DNA of 18,067 bases, taken from contig CATIQX010000140.1 in NCBI GenBank assembly GCA_949531795.1, forward strand, positions 1 to 18,067, read 5' to 3'. Source of the stretch: Cryomorphaceae bacterium (GTDB lineage: Bacteria > Bacteroidota > Bacteroidia > Flavobacteriales > BACL11). This document shows positions 1 to 7,955 of the stretch, piece after piece. Under the pieces are notes generated by a model. It was not told where the DNA came from. It searched no databases and worked only from the letters and a program-made list of their open reading frames with translations. The translations under genes and the position numbers were made by a program. Position 1 is the stretch's first letter. Each line of letters opens with the position of its first letter.

Positions 1-61
1 ATAAGGCAAAGATACCTAAACCACATTTTGTTTTGTAATTTCGCAAGCTAATAATTATAAG

Positions 62-1807
62 ATGTTAAGAACACACAATTGCGGCACATTAAACATTACA
101 AATGTTAACCAAGAAGTAACCCTAAGCGGATGGGTGCAAAAAACACGAGATTTAGGAGGAATGACTTTTGTGGATTTGCGTGATAGATACGGAATTACAC
201 AATTGGCCTTTAACATGGATGTAAATGCTGAACTTTGTGTTGATGCCAGAAAATTAGGACGTGAATTTGTGATTCAGATAACAGGAAAAGTTGTAAAAAG
301 AGAAAGTAAAAACAAGAACATTCCAACAGGAGAAATTGAAATTGAGATTAGTGGGCTCACAATACTAAACAAATCAAAAACACCTCCTTTTACGATTGAA
401 AACGAAACGGATGGTGGGGACGAAATACGCATGAAGTATCGTTACCTTGACATAAGAAGAAATCCAATAAAAGAAAACTTACTGCTAAGACATCAAGTAT
501 CAAAAGCAACACGAAATTACTTAGACAACCAAGGATTTATTGAAGTAGAAACGCCTTACCTAATAAAATCAACCCCTGAAGGAGCAAGGGATTTTGTAGT
601 GCCAAGTAGAATGAATGAAAAGCAGTTTTACGCATTACCACAATCGCCACAAACTTTTAAGCAATTGCTTATGGTAGGTGGAATTGATAAATATTATCAA
701 ATTGTAAAATGCTTTAGAGATGAAGATTTGCGTGCCGATCGTCAGCCAGAATTTACTCAGATTGACTGTGAAATGTCCTTTATTGAACAAGAAGATATCC
801 TGAATATGTTTGAAGGATTAACTCGCCATTTACTAAAAGAAGTAAAAGGAATTGATCTGAATGAATTCCCAAGAATGACTTATGATACTGCAATGAAGCT
901 CTATGGATCGGACAAGCCAGATATTCGATTTGACATGCAGTTTGTAGAAATGAATGAACTATGCCAAGGAAAAGATTTTGGAGTATTTGACAATTCAGAA
1001 ATTGTAGTCGCGATAAACGCAAAAGGATGTGCTAACTATACAAGAAAACAATTAGATGCATTGGTAAATTTTGTAAAAACACCGCAAGTTGGAGCAACAG
1101 GACTTATCTATTGCAAGTATAATGAGGACGGTACATCAAAATCTACAGTAGATAAGTTTTTTGATGAAGATGCTAGAATTGCATGGGCCGAAAAAGCAGG
1201 ATGTGAAAAAGGTGATTTGCTTTTAATAATGTCAGGAGGCAGAGAAAAAACCAGAAAAGCTTTGGGGACTTTGCGACTACACCTAGCAGAAGAATTAGGA
1301 CTCAGAAATCCGCAAGTATTTGCCCCATTATGGGTGTTGGATTTCCCGTTATTAGAATGGGATGAAGACAGTGAAAGATACCATGCCATGCACCATCCAT
1401 TTACCTCTCCAAAGCCAGAAGATATTGCAAAACTAGATACTGACCCAGCAGCAGTGCGTGCCAATGCTTATGACCTTGTTATGAATGGAAACGAGATAGG
1501 CGGTGGAAGTATAAGAATACACGATAAAGCTTTGCAACAACTAATGTTTAAGCATTTGGGGTTTAGTGAAGAACAAGCAAAAGAACAATTCGGATTTTTA
1601 ATGGAGGCCTTTGAATATGGAGCACCCCCGCATGGAGGTGTTGCTTTTGGATTCGACCGTCTATGTGCTATAATGGGTGGTCAAGAAAGTATCCGGGATT
1701 TTATTGCATTCCCAAAAAATAATTCGGGCAGAGATGTGATGATTGACTCACCATCCGACATTGATGAAGCGCAATTGAAAGAATTGAGTATTTCCTTAAG
1801 AAGCTAG
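62..1807 (+). CDS. aspS: Aspartyl-tRNA synthetase
   Basis: Class II aminoacyl-tRNA synthetase that charges tRNA(Asp) in the cytoplasm. At 581 residues it has the normal length of a bacterial-type enzyme. Visible in order: an N-terminal OB-fold anticodon-binding domain (about 1-105), the aspartate flipping loop (STPEGARDF, about 170-178), class II motif 2 (FRDEDLRADRQPEF, 218-231), the bacterial GAD insertion domain (about 290-400), and motif 3 with the ATP-binding arginine (GFDRL, R533). No key residue is missing. The frame opens at an ATG after A/T-rich DNA with no Shine-Dalgarno sequence, usual for Bacteroidota. It converges with the oxidase operon on the minus strand, with 61 bases between stop codons and no clear terminator there. 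I cannot tell from sequence whether the organism makes Asn-tRNA indirectly, so discriminating versus non-discriminating specificity is open. Confidence 0.97.
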   Translation: MLRTHNCGTLNITNVNQEVTLSGWVQKTRDLGGMTFVDLRDRYGITQLAFNMDVNAELCVDARKLGREFVIQITGKVVKRESKNKNIPTGEIEIEISGLTILNKSKTPPFTIENETDGGDEIRMKYRYLDIRRNPIKENLLLRHQVSKATRNYLDNQGFIEVETPYLIKSTPEGARDFVVPSRMNEKQFYALPQSPQTFKQLLMVGGIDKYYQIVKCFRDEDLRADRQPEFTQIDCEMSFIEQEDILNMFEGLTRHLLKEVKGIDLNEFPRMTYDTAMKLYGSDKPDIRFDMQFVEMNELCQGKDFGVFDNSEIVVAINAKGCANYTRKQLDALVNFVKTPQVGATGLIYCKYNEDGTSKSTVDKFFDEDARIAWAEKAGCEKGDLLLIMSGGREKTRKALGTLRLHLAEELGLRNPQVFAPLWVLDFPLLEWDEDSERYHAMHHPFTSPKPEDIAKLDTDPAAVRANAYDLVMNGNEIGGGSIRIHDKALQQLMFKHLGFSEEQAKEQFGFLMEAFEYGAPPHGGVAFGFDRLCAIMGGQESIRDFIAFPKNNSGRDVMIDSPSDIDEAQLKELSISLRS

Positions 1808-1868
1808 ATAGGTTGTAAAAGACTAAAAAATAGTTACAAGAAAATAAGTTTTTGAAAAAGGAAAAGAA

Positions 1869-2102
1869 TTAAGCAGTCTGGGTTTTTCTTTTCTGTAAGT
1901 AGAAGAATAGTGCAAAAAGGAAAACAGCAATATAAGGCATAGACATTAAAAACAAAATACCATCATTTAAACCTGCCGCTTTAGTATCGCCTGATTCCAA
2001 ATTAGCCTCTACAACAGCTTTACACATTGCACATTGACCAATGCTAATAGAATTTAAACAAGTCATTAAAATTACTAGAAGTAATAATTTAATCTTTATC
2101 AT
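1869..2102 (-). CDS. Small exported CxxC membrane protein after SCO1
   Basis: A 77-residue protein I cannot assign to a named family. It has an N-terminal hydrophobic segment ending in SIGQ, which fits signal peptidase I cleavage before Gln23. A CAMC motif (Cys24, Cys27) follows directly, so the two cysteines would sit at the mature N-terminus. A charged stretch (about 30-47) precedes a second membrane helix (about 49-69) and a basic tail (QKRKTQ). The predicted topology is a short periplasmic CxxC head held in the inner membrane. Its start lies inside the end of the SCO1 gene (14-base overlap), so it is last in the oxidase operon and probably translationally coupled. Context suggests a part in copper delivery, thiol redox or oxidase assembly; this is inference. 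I recall similar small proteins at the ends of Bacteroidota oxidase operons. Confidence 0.8.
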   Translation of the reverse strand: MIKIKLLLLVILMTCLNSISIGQCAMCKAVVEANLESGDTKAAGLNDGILFLMSMPYIAVFLFALFFYLQKRKTQTA

Positions 2103-2769
2103 TTTTTAAAGGTCTTTTGTATTCTGCCATTAGAACATTAATATCATTAATCAGGTCCTTCATCTGAACTTCATTAGTGCCATCATAAGCACCTACAGCA
2201 TTTCCATTTTTATCAATTCCAGACCGAACCCTTCCTTGCTTATCTATTAGAATAAAGTATTCTGAATGTAAAAATCCGCCAGGAGCTAAAGAATCAACAC
2301 TTGCATTAACAAAATAATTTGCAGCGATTTTATATAGTTTATCTTTATCTCCAGTTACAAAATCCCAATTAGATAAATTAATATTAATATTTTTACTTTG
2401 CATTAAGTCAACATACTCACTTAACTTTTCTGGATTATCATTAGTTGGGTCAACTGTATGAGATAAAAATCTAATATTAGGGAAAGCACTTAACTTGTCT
2501 TGTACGTAAGACATGTTTCTTGTCATTATTGGACAAATAGACGGGCAAGAAGTAAAAAAGAAATTTGCTACATAAATAGATCCTTTCAAGCTATCATTAT
2601 TAATAATCTTATTGTCCTGATTGATAAAGCTAAAGTTATCAATAATGTGATCTGAGTCCCCAACAACTTCTAATTTAATAAAATTATTATACCCCTTTGT
2701 TAAATAATTATACATTAAGGCGGGTAAAACCAACAATAAAAAAAGGAGTGATATTTTCTCTATTTTCAT
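2089..2769 (-). CDS. SCO1/SenC family copper chaperone
   Basis: Membrane-anchored thioredoxin-fold protein of the SCO1/SenC family, which helps insert copper into the CuA site of cytochrome c oxidase subunit II. An N-terminal anchor helix (about 5-23) precedes the periplasmic domain. The copper-binding CxxxC motif is intact (CPSICP, Cys75 and Cys79), and the distal His ligand is present at His168 in LHSEYFILID. The VDPTNDNPE stretch (about 106-114) is also typical of the family. Length (226 residues) is normal. It lies 12 bases after subunit IV and overlaps the next gene by 14 bases, so it clearly belongs to the oxidase operon. Some SCO-like proteins act mainly as thiol oxidoreductases, and the sequence alone does not exclude that. 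Confidence 0.94.
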   Translation of the reverse strand: MKIEKISLLFLLLVLPALMYNYLTKGYNNFIKLEVVGDSDHIIDNFSFINQDNKIINNDSLKGSIYVANFFFTSCPSICPIMTRNMSYVQDKLSAFPNIRFLSHTVDPTNDNPEKLSEYVDLMQSKNININLSNWDFVTGDKDKLYKIAANYFVNASVDSLAPGGFLHSEYFILIDKQGRVRSGIDKNGNAVGAYDGTNEVQMKDLINDINVLMAEYKRPLKNDKD

Positions 2770-2781
2770 AAGTATTTGTCT

Positions 2782-3102
2782 TTAAATCATTAAGTATGAA
2801 TGCACTCCTTCGCTTAAAATAATAAACAACAAATAAGGTACTAATACCATAGCTGGTAATAATACTGTCCATTTTAAACTTTTCTTTTCATGTCCTAAAT
2901 GCATAAATTCAAGAATTATATATGCTGCCTTTATGATAGTTAAAATGATGAATATATGATTTAATAATTTTGTTCCTAAAAAGATTGTATCAACCAAAAA
3001 AGGTGGCTTAATCATTCCAAGAGCAACTTCAAAAGCAGTTATAAATAATAATATCCAAAATACCTTCCAAATCCACCAATTACCTTTTGTTTCGCTTGCC
3101 AT
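2782..3102 (-). CDS. Cytochrome c oxidase subunit IV
   Basis: Small integral membrane subunit of the bacterial heme-copper oxidase (prokaryotic subunit IV family). I place the start at 3102 (MASETKGNWW), giving 106 residues and a 14-base gap after the preceding stop codon. The frame is open to an ATG at 3153, but that start would lie inside the subunit III gene and add an unlikely 17-residue leader. Three hydrophobic helices are visible (about 10-30, 42-62 and 76-98). The second ends in EFMHLGHE, a stretch typical of this family. The subunit carries no redox cofactor and is thought to support assembly or stability. It sits between the long subunit III and SCO1 in the operon. Confidence 0.88.
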   Translation of the reverse strand: MASETKGNWWIWKVFWILLFITAFEVALGMIKPPFLVDTIFLGTKLLNHIFIILTIIKAAYIILEFMHLGHEKKSLKWTVLLPAMVLVPYLLFIILSEGVHSYLMI

Positions 3103-3116
3103 ATTTTTTTTTTTAA

Positions 3117-4064
3117 TTATACTAAGTAGAAGAATGTGAAAACAAATACCCAAACTAAATCAACAAAATGCCAATATAGACCAATCTTTTCTACCATTTC
3201 ATAATGACCCCTTCTAGCGTAGGTGTCCTTTATTACATTAACGAGTAAAATAATTAAAAGAACAACTCCACTAAATACATGAAAACCATGAAATCCCGTA
3301 ATAAAAAAGAAATAGTCTCCAAACAAAGTATGACCATATTCATTTTCATAAAGATCTGCACCTTTTATAGTTCTTAAGCCACGTTCTTTTAAATATTCAA
3401 CAGCTACATCATGATCAAGTATCGTTTTATCTGATAGTCGTAGATTAAGGTCTTTTTCTGATGCAAAAGCAGAAATAAAATTATCAAAATCTATATCATC
3501 TGAATGGGCTGAATCGTGATGATTACCCTCAGATAGATTATCAATTGAATACATATGTCCATCCTTAAATACATGAGCTAAATTAGAATTTACAAATAAA
3601 CTATCGTTAATGCTGTAAGAACTACTTCCATTTGTAACAACCGCTCCTTTATCACCATGAATAAAATGCCCCCACTCCCAGGCCTGAGATCCCAAAAACA
3701 TAGAGCCACCAATAATGGTTAACACAAGCCACAGAATTACCTTATTCTTTTGCATTTTGTGCCCATAATTTACAGCCAATACCATGGTGACAGAACTCAT
3801 AATTAGTATAAAGGTCATAAGAGCTACGAAAAGTAATGGATGATCTCCATGAAGAAAAGGAAAATGTGTAAATACATCTTCAGGAACCGGCCAACTATCC
3901 TGATACTTAAAACGACTAAAGCCATAAGATGCTAAAAAAGCAGAAAATGTCAAGGTATCTGTTATTAAGAAAAACCACATCATTAATTTTCCATAACTTG
4001 CCTTGTAAGGCAGGTCACCTCCCTTCCATGCTGGCTTATGATCTTTTATTAATGCTTCGTCCAT
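3117..4064 (-). CDS. Cytochrome c oxidase subunit III, long form with soluble insert
   Basis: Subunit III of an aa3-type cytochrome c oxidase, a structural subunit without redox centres. Five membrane helices are visible (about 26-49, 75-100, 109-134, 250-278 and 293-315). The C-terminal half carries typical subunit III signatures: FFFITGFHGFHVFSG and GLYWHFVDLVWVFVFTFFYLV-like residues (the final helix, 295-315). Between helices 3 and 4 lies a hydrophilic insert of about 105 residues (roughly 138-245) that canonical subunit III lacks; part of it is rich in His and Asp (NHHDSAHSDDID, 181-192). As I recall, longer subunit III proteins with an insert here are common in Bacteroidota. It lies 17 bases after a second, shorter subunit III gene in the same operon. 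Confidence 0.92.
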   Translation of the reverse strand: MDEALIKDHKPAWKGGDLPYKASYGKLMMWFFLITDTLTFSAFLASYGFSRFKYQDSWPVPEDVFTHFPFLHGDHPLLFVALMTFILIMSSVTMVLAVNYGHKMQKNKVILWLVLTIIGGSMFLGSQAWEWGHFIHGDKGAVVTNGSSSYSINDSLFVNSNLAHVFKDGHMYSIDNLSEGNHHDSAHSDDIDFDNFISAFASEKDLNLRLSDKTILDHDVAVEYLKERGLRTIKGADLYENEYGHTLFGDYFFFITGFHGFHVFSGVVLLIILLVNVIKDTYARRGHYEMVEKIGLYWHFVDLVWVFVFTFFYLV

Positions 4065-4081
4065 AATTTTAATTTATTAAT

Positions 4082-4636
4082 TTAATAGAATTTTAAAAAA
4101 GTAAAGAGTATTATCCATAGTATGGTTAAAAAATGCCAATAAATAGATGTTAATTCTAAACCCAAATAATTATTAATTGAATATAAATTCTGTTTTGATT
4201 TAATTGTACTTATACACAAACCAACTAACCCCCCAACAAGGTGTAGTAGATGAGTTAAAGTTAATATGTATAAAAAAGAGCCTGCTACGTTACTTCCAAT
4301 CCCAGTTAAGTATATACCCTGGTTTGTTAATTGTTCCCAACCTTTAATTTGAAAGAATGAAAATAACAATCCTAAAATTAAAACTATAAAAACTAAGCCA
4401 AATATAGATTTGCCTTTCTTTAATGCTGGTTTTATAAAAAATAGCAACAAACTGCTTAGAATGATTATACCAGTACTTAATACAAAGTAAGTAGGTAGAC
4501 TAAAATTTTTCCAATTATCAACATCTCCTTTTTCTACTATAAAAGCAGATAACATGCTGGCAAAAAACATTGAAATAGAGACTAATGCCACCCATAAAAG
4601 CTGTTTTTTAACTGTATTTTTTAAAGCTATATCCAT
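4082..4636 (-). CDS. Cytochrome c oxidase subunit III, short paralogue
   Basis: A 184-residue integral membrane protein with five predicted helices (about 13-33, 47-67, 77-97, 115-142 and 162-183). The loop and helix around THLLHLVGG (about 128-136) and the C-terminal ELTSIYWHFLTILWIILFTF segment match the heme-copper oxidase subunit III pattern, where the last helix begins with YWHF. It is shorter and more divergent than the neighbouring 315-residue subunit III and lacks its insert. Three bases separate its start from the stop of subunit I, and 17 bases follow before the long subunit III. Two adjacent subunit III genes are common in Bacteroidota oxidase operons. Whether both enter the same complex cannot be told from sequence. 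Confidence 0.85.
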   Translation of the reverse strand: MDIALKNTVKKQLLWVALVSISMFFASMLSAFIVEKGDVDNWKNFSLPTYFVLSTGIIILSSLLLFFIKPALKKGKSIFGLVFIVLILGLLFSFFQIKGWEQLTNQGIYLTGIGSNVAGSFLYILTLTHLLHLVGGLVGLCISTIKSKQNLYSINNYLGLELTSIYWHFLTILWIILFTFLKFY

Positions 4637-4639
4637 ATA

Positions 4640-6391
4640 TTAATGTTCTATCTCCCCTTCTTTTAATGGCTCAGTTTGCAAAATAAAATCTTCTTCAGCA
4701 CCTGGCTTTGAATAATCATATGCCCAACGCGTTACAACCGGTAGTTCTCCAGGCCAATTTCCATGTATTCTTTCTACAGGAGTAGTCCACTCTAAAGTGT
4801 TTGACTTCCATGGATTCTGAGATGATTTTGTTCCTTTAAATATACTATAAAAGAAATTAAAAAGAAAAAATACTTGAACTATAGCTCCTGCTAAGGCAAA
4901 GAAAGTAATTAATTCATTGATGTCCGATAATCCATCAAACATTGGGAAAGCCGAATTAGAGTAATATCTTCTTGGTAAACCAGCTAACCCTAAAAAATGC
5001 ATTGGGAAAAACACACCATAAGCACAAATAAAAGTTCCCCAGAAGTGTATATAGCCTAAGTTCTTATTCATCATTCTACCATACATTTTAGGGAACCAAT
5101 GATAAACCCCAGCAAACATTCCATATATAGCAGAAAGACCCATTACAATATGAAAGTGACCTACTACAAAGTAGGTGTCATGTACATTAATATCTAAAGC
5201 ACTATCACCAAGAATAATACCTGTTAAACCACCCGTAATAAATGCTGAAACTGTTCCTATAGCAAATAACATTGCTGGTGTAAAACGAATATTACCTCTC
5301 CACAAGGTTGCCAAATAATTAAATACTTTCACTGCTGAAGGGATGGCAATAAGTAGAGTAGTAAATGTAAATACAGAGCCAAGGAAAGGATTCATTCCAG
5401 TCATAAACATATGGTGTCCCCAAACAATAAATGATAAAAATGCAATTAGTAATAAGGCTCCAACCATTGCTTTATAACCAAAAATAGGTTTTCTCGAATT
5501 TACAGCAATAACTTCAGATACAATACCCAACGCAGGCAATAAAATAATATATACTTCAGGATGACCTAAAAACCAAAATAAATGTTCAAATAAAATAGGG
5601 CTTCCCCCCTCATTATGTAAAGCTTCACCGTTGATAATAATATCTGAAAGATAAAAACTAGTACCAAAAGATCTGTCAAAAATCAGTAATAATCCGCATG
5701 ATAAAAGAACTGGAAATGAAAGAACTCCAAGTATTGCCGTAATTAATAAAGCCCAAATAGTAAGAGGAAGACGTTGCATAGTCATTCCTATAGTTCTTAG
5801 ATTTAATATGGTAACTATATAATTTAATCCCCCAAGCAATGAGCCTACAACAAACAATGTAATACTAATTAACCATAAAGTCATTCCGGTTCCAGATCCA
5901 GGAATGGCTTGTGGCAGAGCAGAAAGTGGTGGATAAATTGTCCATCCTCCAGAAGCAGGACCAGTCTCAACAAATAATGAGCTAAGTAATACAACTGTAG
6001 CAATAAAAAAGAACCAATATGATAACATGTTTAGAAATCCAGAAGCCATGTCTCTAGCTCCAATCTGTAATGGGATAAGAAAATTAGCAAATGTTCCCGA
6101 AAGTCCTGCCGTTAGCACCCAAAAAACTAGTATTGTTCCATGCATAGTTACTAAAGCAAGATATTTATCGGGGTTTAAACCTCCTGCATCATTAAGCCAT
6201 GCTCCTGGCAATAAACTATATAAGATAGAACTTTCACCCGGATTGGCTAATTGAACTCTAAAAATAGCAGACATAAGCATTCCAACAACACCCATAAACA
6301 TTCCTGTTATCAGAAATTGCTTGGCAATCATTTTATGATCCATTGTAAAGACATATTTGGTAATAAAGCTTTCTTTATGGTGTTCCGACAT
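4640..6391 (-). CDS. ctaD: Cytochrome c oxidase subunit I
   Basis: Catalytic subunit of an A-type heme-copper oxidase, which reduces O2 to water and pumps protons. All redox ligands are present: His84 and His414 for the low-spin heme, His412 for heme a3, and His277, His326 and His327 for CuB, with the cross-linked Tyr281 in HPEVY. D-channel residues Asn103, Asp114 and Asn121 lie in NFLIPLQIGARDMASGFLN, Glu279 is in HPEVY, and the K-channel lysine is Lys355 in IPSAVKVF. This is the A1 pattern, although the K-channel threonine next to the lysine is serine here. Length (583 residues) is normal, with at least 12 membrane helices. It lies 7 bases after subunit II and 3 bases before the short subunit III gene. 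The heme type cannot be read from sequence, but the CuA subunit next to it implies a cytochrome c oxidase. Confidence 0.97.
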   Translation of the reverse strand: MSEHHKESFITKYVFTMDHKMIAKQFLITGMFMGVVGMLMSAIFRVQLANPGESSILYSLLPGAWLNDAGGLNPDKYLALVTMHGTILVFWVLTAGLSGTFANFLIPLQIGARDMASGFLNMLSYWFFFIATVVLLSSLFVETGPASGGWTIYPPLSALPQAIPGSGTGMTLWLISITLFVVGSLLGGLNYIVTILNLRTIGMTMQRLPLTIWALLITAILGVLSFPVLLSCGLLLIFDRSFGTSFYLSDIIINGEALHNEGGSPILFEHLFWFLGHPEVYIILLPALGIVSEVIAVNSRKPIFGYKAMVGALLLIAFLSFIVWGHHMFMTGMNPFLGSVFTFTTLLIAIPSAVKVFNYLATLWRGNIRFTPAMLFAIGTVSAFITGGLTGIILGDSALDINVHDTYFVVGHFHIVMGLSAIYGMFAGVYHWFPKMYGRMMNKNLGYIHFWGTFICAYGVFFPMHFLGLAGLPRRYYSNSAFPMFDGLSDINELITFFALAGAIVQVFFLFNFFYSIFKGTKSSQNPWKSNTLEWTTPVERIHGNWPGELPVVTRWAYDYSKPGAEEDFILQTEPLKEGEIEH

Positions 6392-6398
6392 CTTTATG

Positions 6399-7379
6399 TT
6401 ATTTTTGAGTTAATAATTTACTTTCTAAATTTTCCTGGGAATCAAGCCAAACATCATACTCCTCTTGGGTTTCAACAATAAATTTCATTTGCATATTGTA
6501 ATGCGAGGCACCACAAATTTTATTACATAACAAAATATATTCAAAATCATCTCCTTCAGTTTCTTTCATCTGTGCAGTTGTTTTAGTTGGTGTAAACCCA
6601 AACTGAGTAGTCATACCTGGCACACAATTCATTTGCACTCTAAAATGCGGCAAAAAAGCAGAATGTATTACATCTTGAGACCGAAACTTTAATAATACTG
6701 GTTTATCAATCACCAAGTGAACCTCTCTAGACATTTTATCATCAGCAGAGCTTGCATCTAGCATATCTACACCAAGAATATTACTTCCTTTAACCAATCT
6801 AAAGTTCGCTTTTCCTAAAGTATTATCTTGTCCTGAATACCTTGCATTCCAATTAAATTGCTGAGCATAAACTTCGATAATAGTAGTTGATTCCGAAACA
6901 TCAACATTCATTGATTTATCCCAAGTTTTAAGGCCAAAAATAATTAAGCTCGTAAGAATTATAGTAGGAACAATAGTCCAGACAACTTCAAGCTTATTAT
7001 TGTGAGAGAAAAAATATGCTTTATTAGATTTTTTACCTCTGTATTTATATAGAAAATAAAATAGTATAGGTGACAAAACAAAAAAGACAATTAGAATCAA
7101 TCCCATTGAAATTTTCATCAAAGTATCAATCTGAGCTCCATGAACTGAACTAGCTGGAGGTAATAAAAGGTGGTTCCAAGTTACCATCTGCCAAACAACA
7201 AATATTAGAAACCCAAAACCGACTATTAAAAACAATATCCCTTGAGTATTATTATCCTTATCTGTTACCTCATTAACATCCTTATTTTTTATGTCTGACA
7301 ATAATTCGCTAACCCTAACTATTTGCACTAAAGTTGCCAACAATAAGATTACAACTACAACAATTAATATATTCGTCAT
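6399..7379 (-). CDS. ctaC: Cytochrome c oxidase subunit II (CuA)
   Basis: Electron-entry subunit of the oxidase, holding the dinuclear CuA centre in a periplasmic cupredoxin domain (about 155-310). CuA ligands are His239, Cys285, Cys289, His293 and Met296. The usual Cys-x-Glu-x-Cys motif reads CNKIC, so Lys287 replaces the glutamate; that residue ligates copper through its backbone carbonyl, so CuA should still form. Four hydrophobic helices are visible (about 3-23, 47-67, 89-112 and 133-151), two more than the canonical hairpin, so the protein has an N-terminal membrane extension. There is no fused cytochrome c domain at the C-terminus. It is first in the oxidase operon, 7 bases before subunit I. 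The 138 bases upstream separate it from queD on the same strand and contain a candidate promoter. Confidence 0.96.
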   Translation of the reverse strand: MTNILIVVVVILLLATLVQIVRVSELLSDIKNKDVNEVTDKDNNTQGILFLIVGFGFLIFVVWQMVTWNHLLLPPASSVHGAQIDTLMKISMGLILIVFFVLSPILFYFLYKYRGKKSNKAYFFSHNNKLEVVWTIVPTIILTSLIIFGLKTWDKSMNVDVSESTTIIEVYAQQFNWNARYSGQDNTLGKANFRLVKGSNILGVDMLDASSADDKMSREVHLVIDKPVLLKFRSQDVIHSAFLPHFRVQMNCVPGMTTQFGFTPTKTTAQMKETEGDDFEYILLCNKICGASHYNMQMKFIVETQEEYDVWLDSQENLESKLLTQK

Positions 7380-7399
7380 TTTTTAGAATTTTTCGGTTG

Positions 7400-7407
7400 C
7401 AAAAATA
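7400..7407 (-). promoter_or_regulatory. Candidate -7 promoter element for the oxidase operon
   Basis: On the minus strand this reads TATTTTTG, a perfect match to the TAnnTTTG element read by the Bacteroidota housekeeping sigma factor. It lies 20 bases before the subunit II start codon, giving a leader of only about 15 bases. I see no good TTTG-type upstream element at the expected spacing. In DNA this AT-rich the eight-base pattern arises by chance about once per 1-2 kb per strand, so the position is the main support. Confidence 0.35.
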
Positions 7408-7517
7408 GAAAATACTATCAATGAAAACTATAATTTTTGTCATATTTTTCATTTATAAACATATTTATATTAATTCTACATGCAGAGAGATTTAATACTA
7501 ATAATAAAACAAGTGCT

Positions 7518-7955
7518 TTAGTGATTATCTTCGATATTCCATTCAGCAAAAGATGTGGCCGTTTCAGACAAAACTACTTTACACAAAATCAAATGATTAG
7601 GGATTTTAGATTTAATAATAGAAGCAAAGTCCATAACCAAATTCTCTGAAGTTGGCTGGTAAGGCAAGTAAAACACTTTATCAAAAGCCGATAAATCAAT
7701 ATTTGCATGAGGAGAATTAGCGTTTAACACCAAAGAATGATCGTATTTATCGACAATGTCAGGTTTAACAATCTCTTTTAAAATTCCAAAATCCATTACC
7801 ATTCCATCCTTTACATGCCCCTTTTCATTTTTAACACTACCCTTAATGGTCACGCTTAAGCGATAAGAATGTCCATGTATGTTTTTACACAAACCATCAT
7901 AGCCATGAAGTGCATGTGCCATCTCGAACTTGAATTCTTTAGTAATTCTGATCAT
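7518..7955 (-). CDS. queD: 6-carboxytetrahydropterin synthase / 6-pyruvoyltetrahydropterin synthase family
   Basis: T-fold enzyme acting on 7,8-dihydroneopterin triphosphate; in bacteria the usual role is making 6-carboxy-5,6,7,8-tetrahydropterin, the first committed step toward queuosine. Zinc ligands are His14, His27 and His29. The catalytic cysteine Cys23 sits in the Cx3HGH motif (CKNIHGH), with the Asp72-His73 pair in YDHSLVLN, the PTSEN motif (101-105) and Glu131. Length (145 residues) is typical. The start codon shares ATGA with the stop of the upstream trhO, implying translational coupling. The Cx3HGH spacing is found in QueD but does not fully exclude a true PTPS, so the symbol is tentative. 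No other queuosine gene is in the window. Confidence 0.85.
   Translation of the reverse strand: MIRITKEFKFEMAHALHGYDGLCKNIHGHSYRLSVTIKGSVKNEKGHVKDGMVMDFGILKEIVKPDIVDKYDHSLVLNANSPHANIDLSAFDKVFYLPYQPTSENLVMDFASIIKSKIPNHLILCKVVLSETATSFAEWNIEDNH

Noticed and set aside
7..14. Minus-strand TATCTTTG near the left edge, a possible promoter for a divergent gene outside the window
   Set aside because: The gene it would serve is not in the window and no -33 element is visible, so it cannot be supported.
780..1464. Open frames on the minus strand inside aspS (780-1022 and 1108-1464)
   Set aside because: They lie wholly antisense to a complete, well-conserved synthetase and their products have no domain or signal features.
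1813..1839. Imperfect hairpin TTGTA..TACAA with inner ACTA/TAGT between the convergent aspS and oxidase genes
   Set aside because: AT-only inner stem with a four-base bulge and no T-tract on either strand, so not a credible terminator.
4082..4636. Short subunit III read as a truncated pseudogene of its neighbour
   Set aside because: It is a full open frame with five helices and the YWHF C-terminal helix, tightly packed in the operon. It is a divergent paralogue, not a fragment.
6027..6481. Plus-strand open frames opposite the oxidase subunits I and II
   Set aside because: They are antisense to conserved membrane-protein coding sequence and have no independent support.
7437..7649. Plus-strand open frame overlapping the queD 3' end and the gap before subunit II
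   Set aside because: Half is antisense to queD, composition is low-complexity A/T, and no promoter or homology feature is visible.
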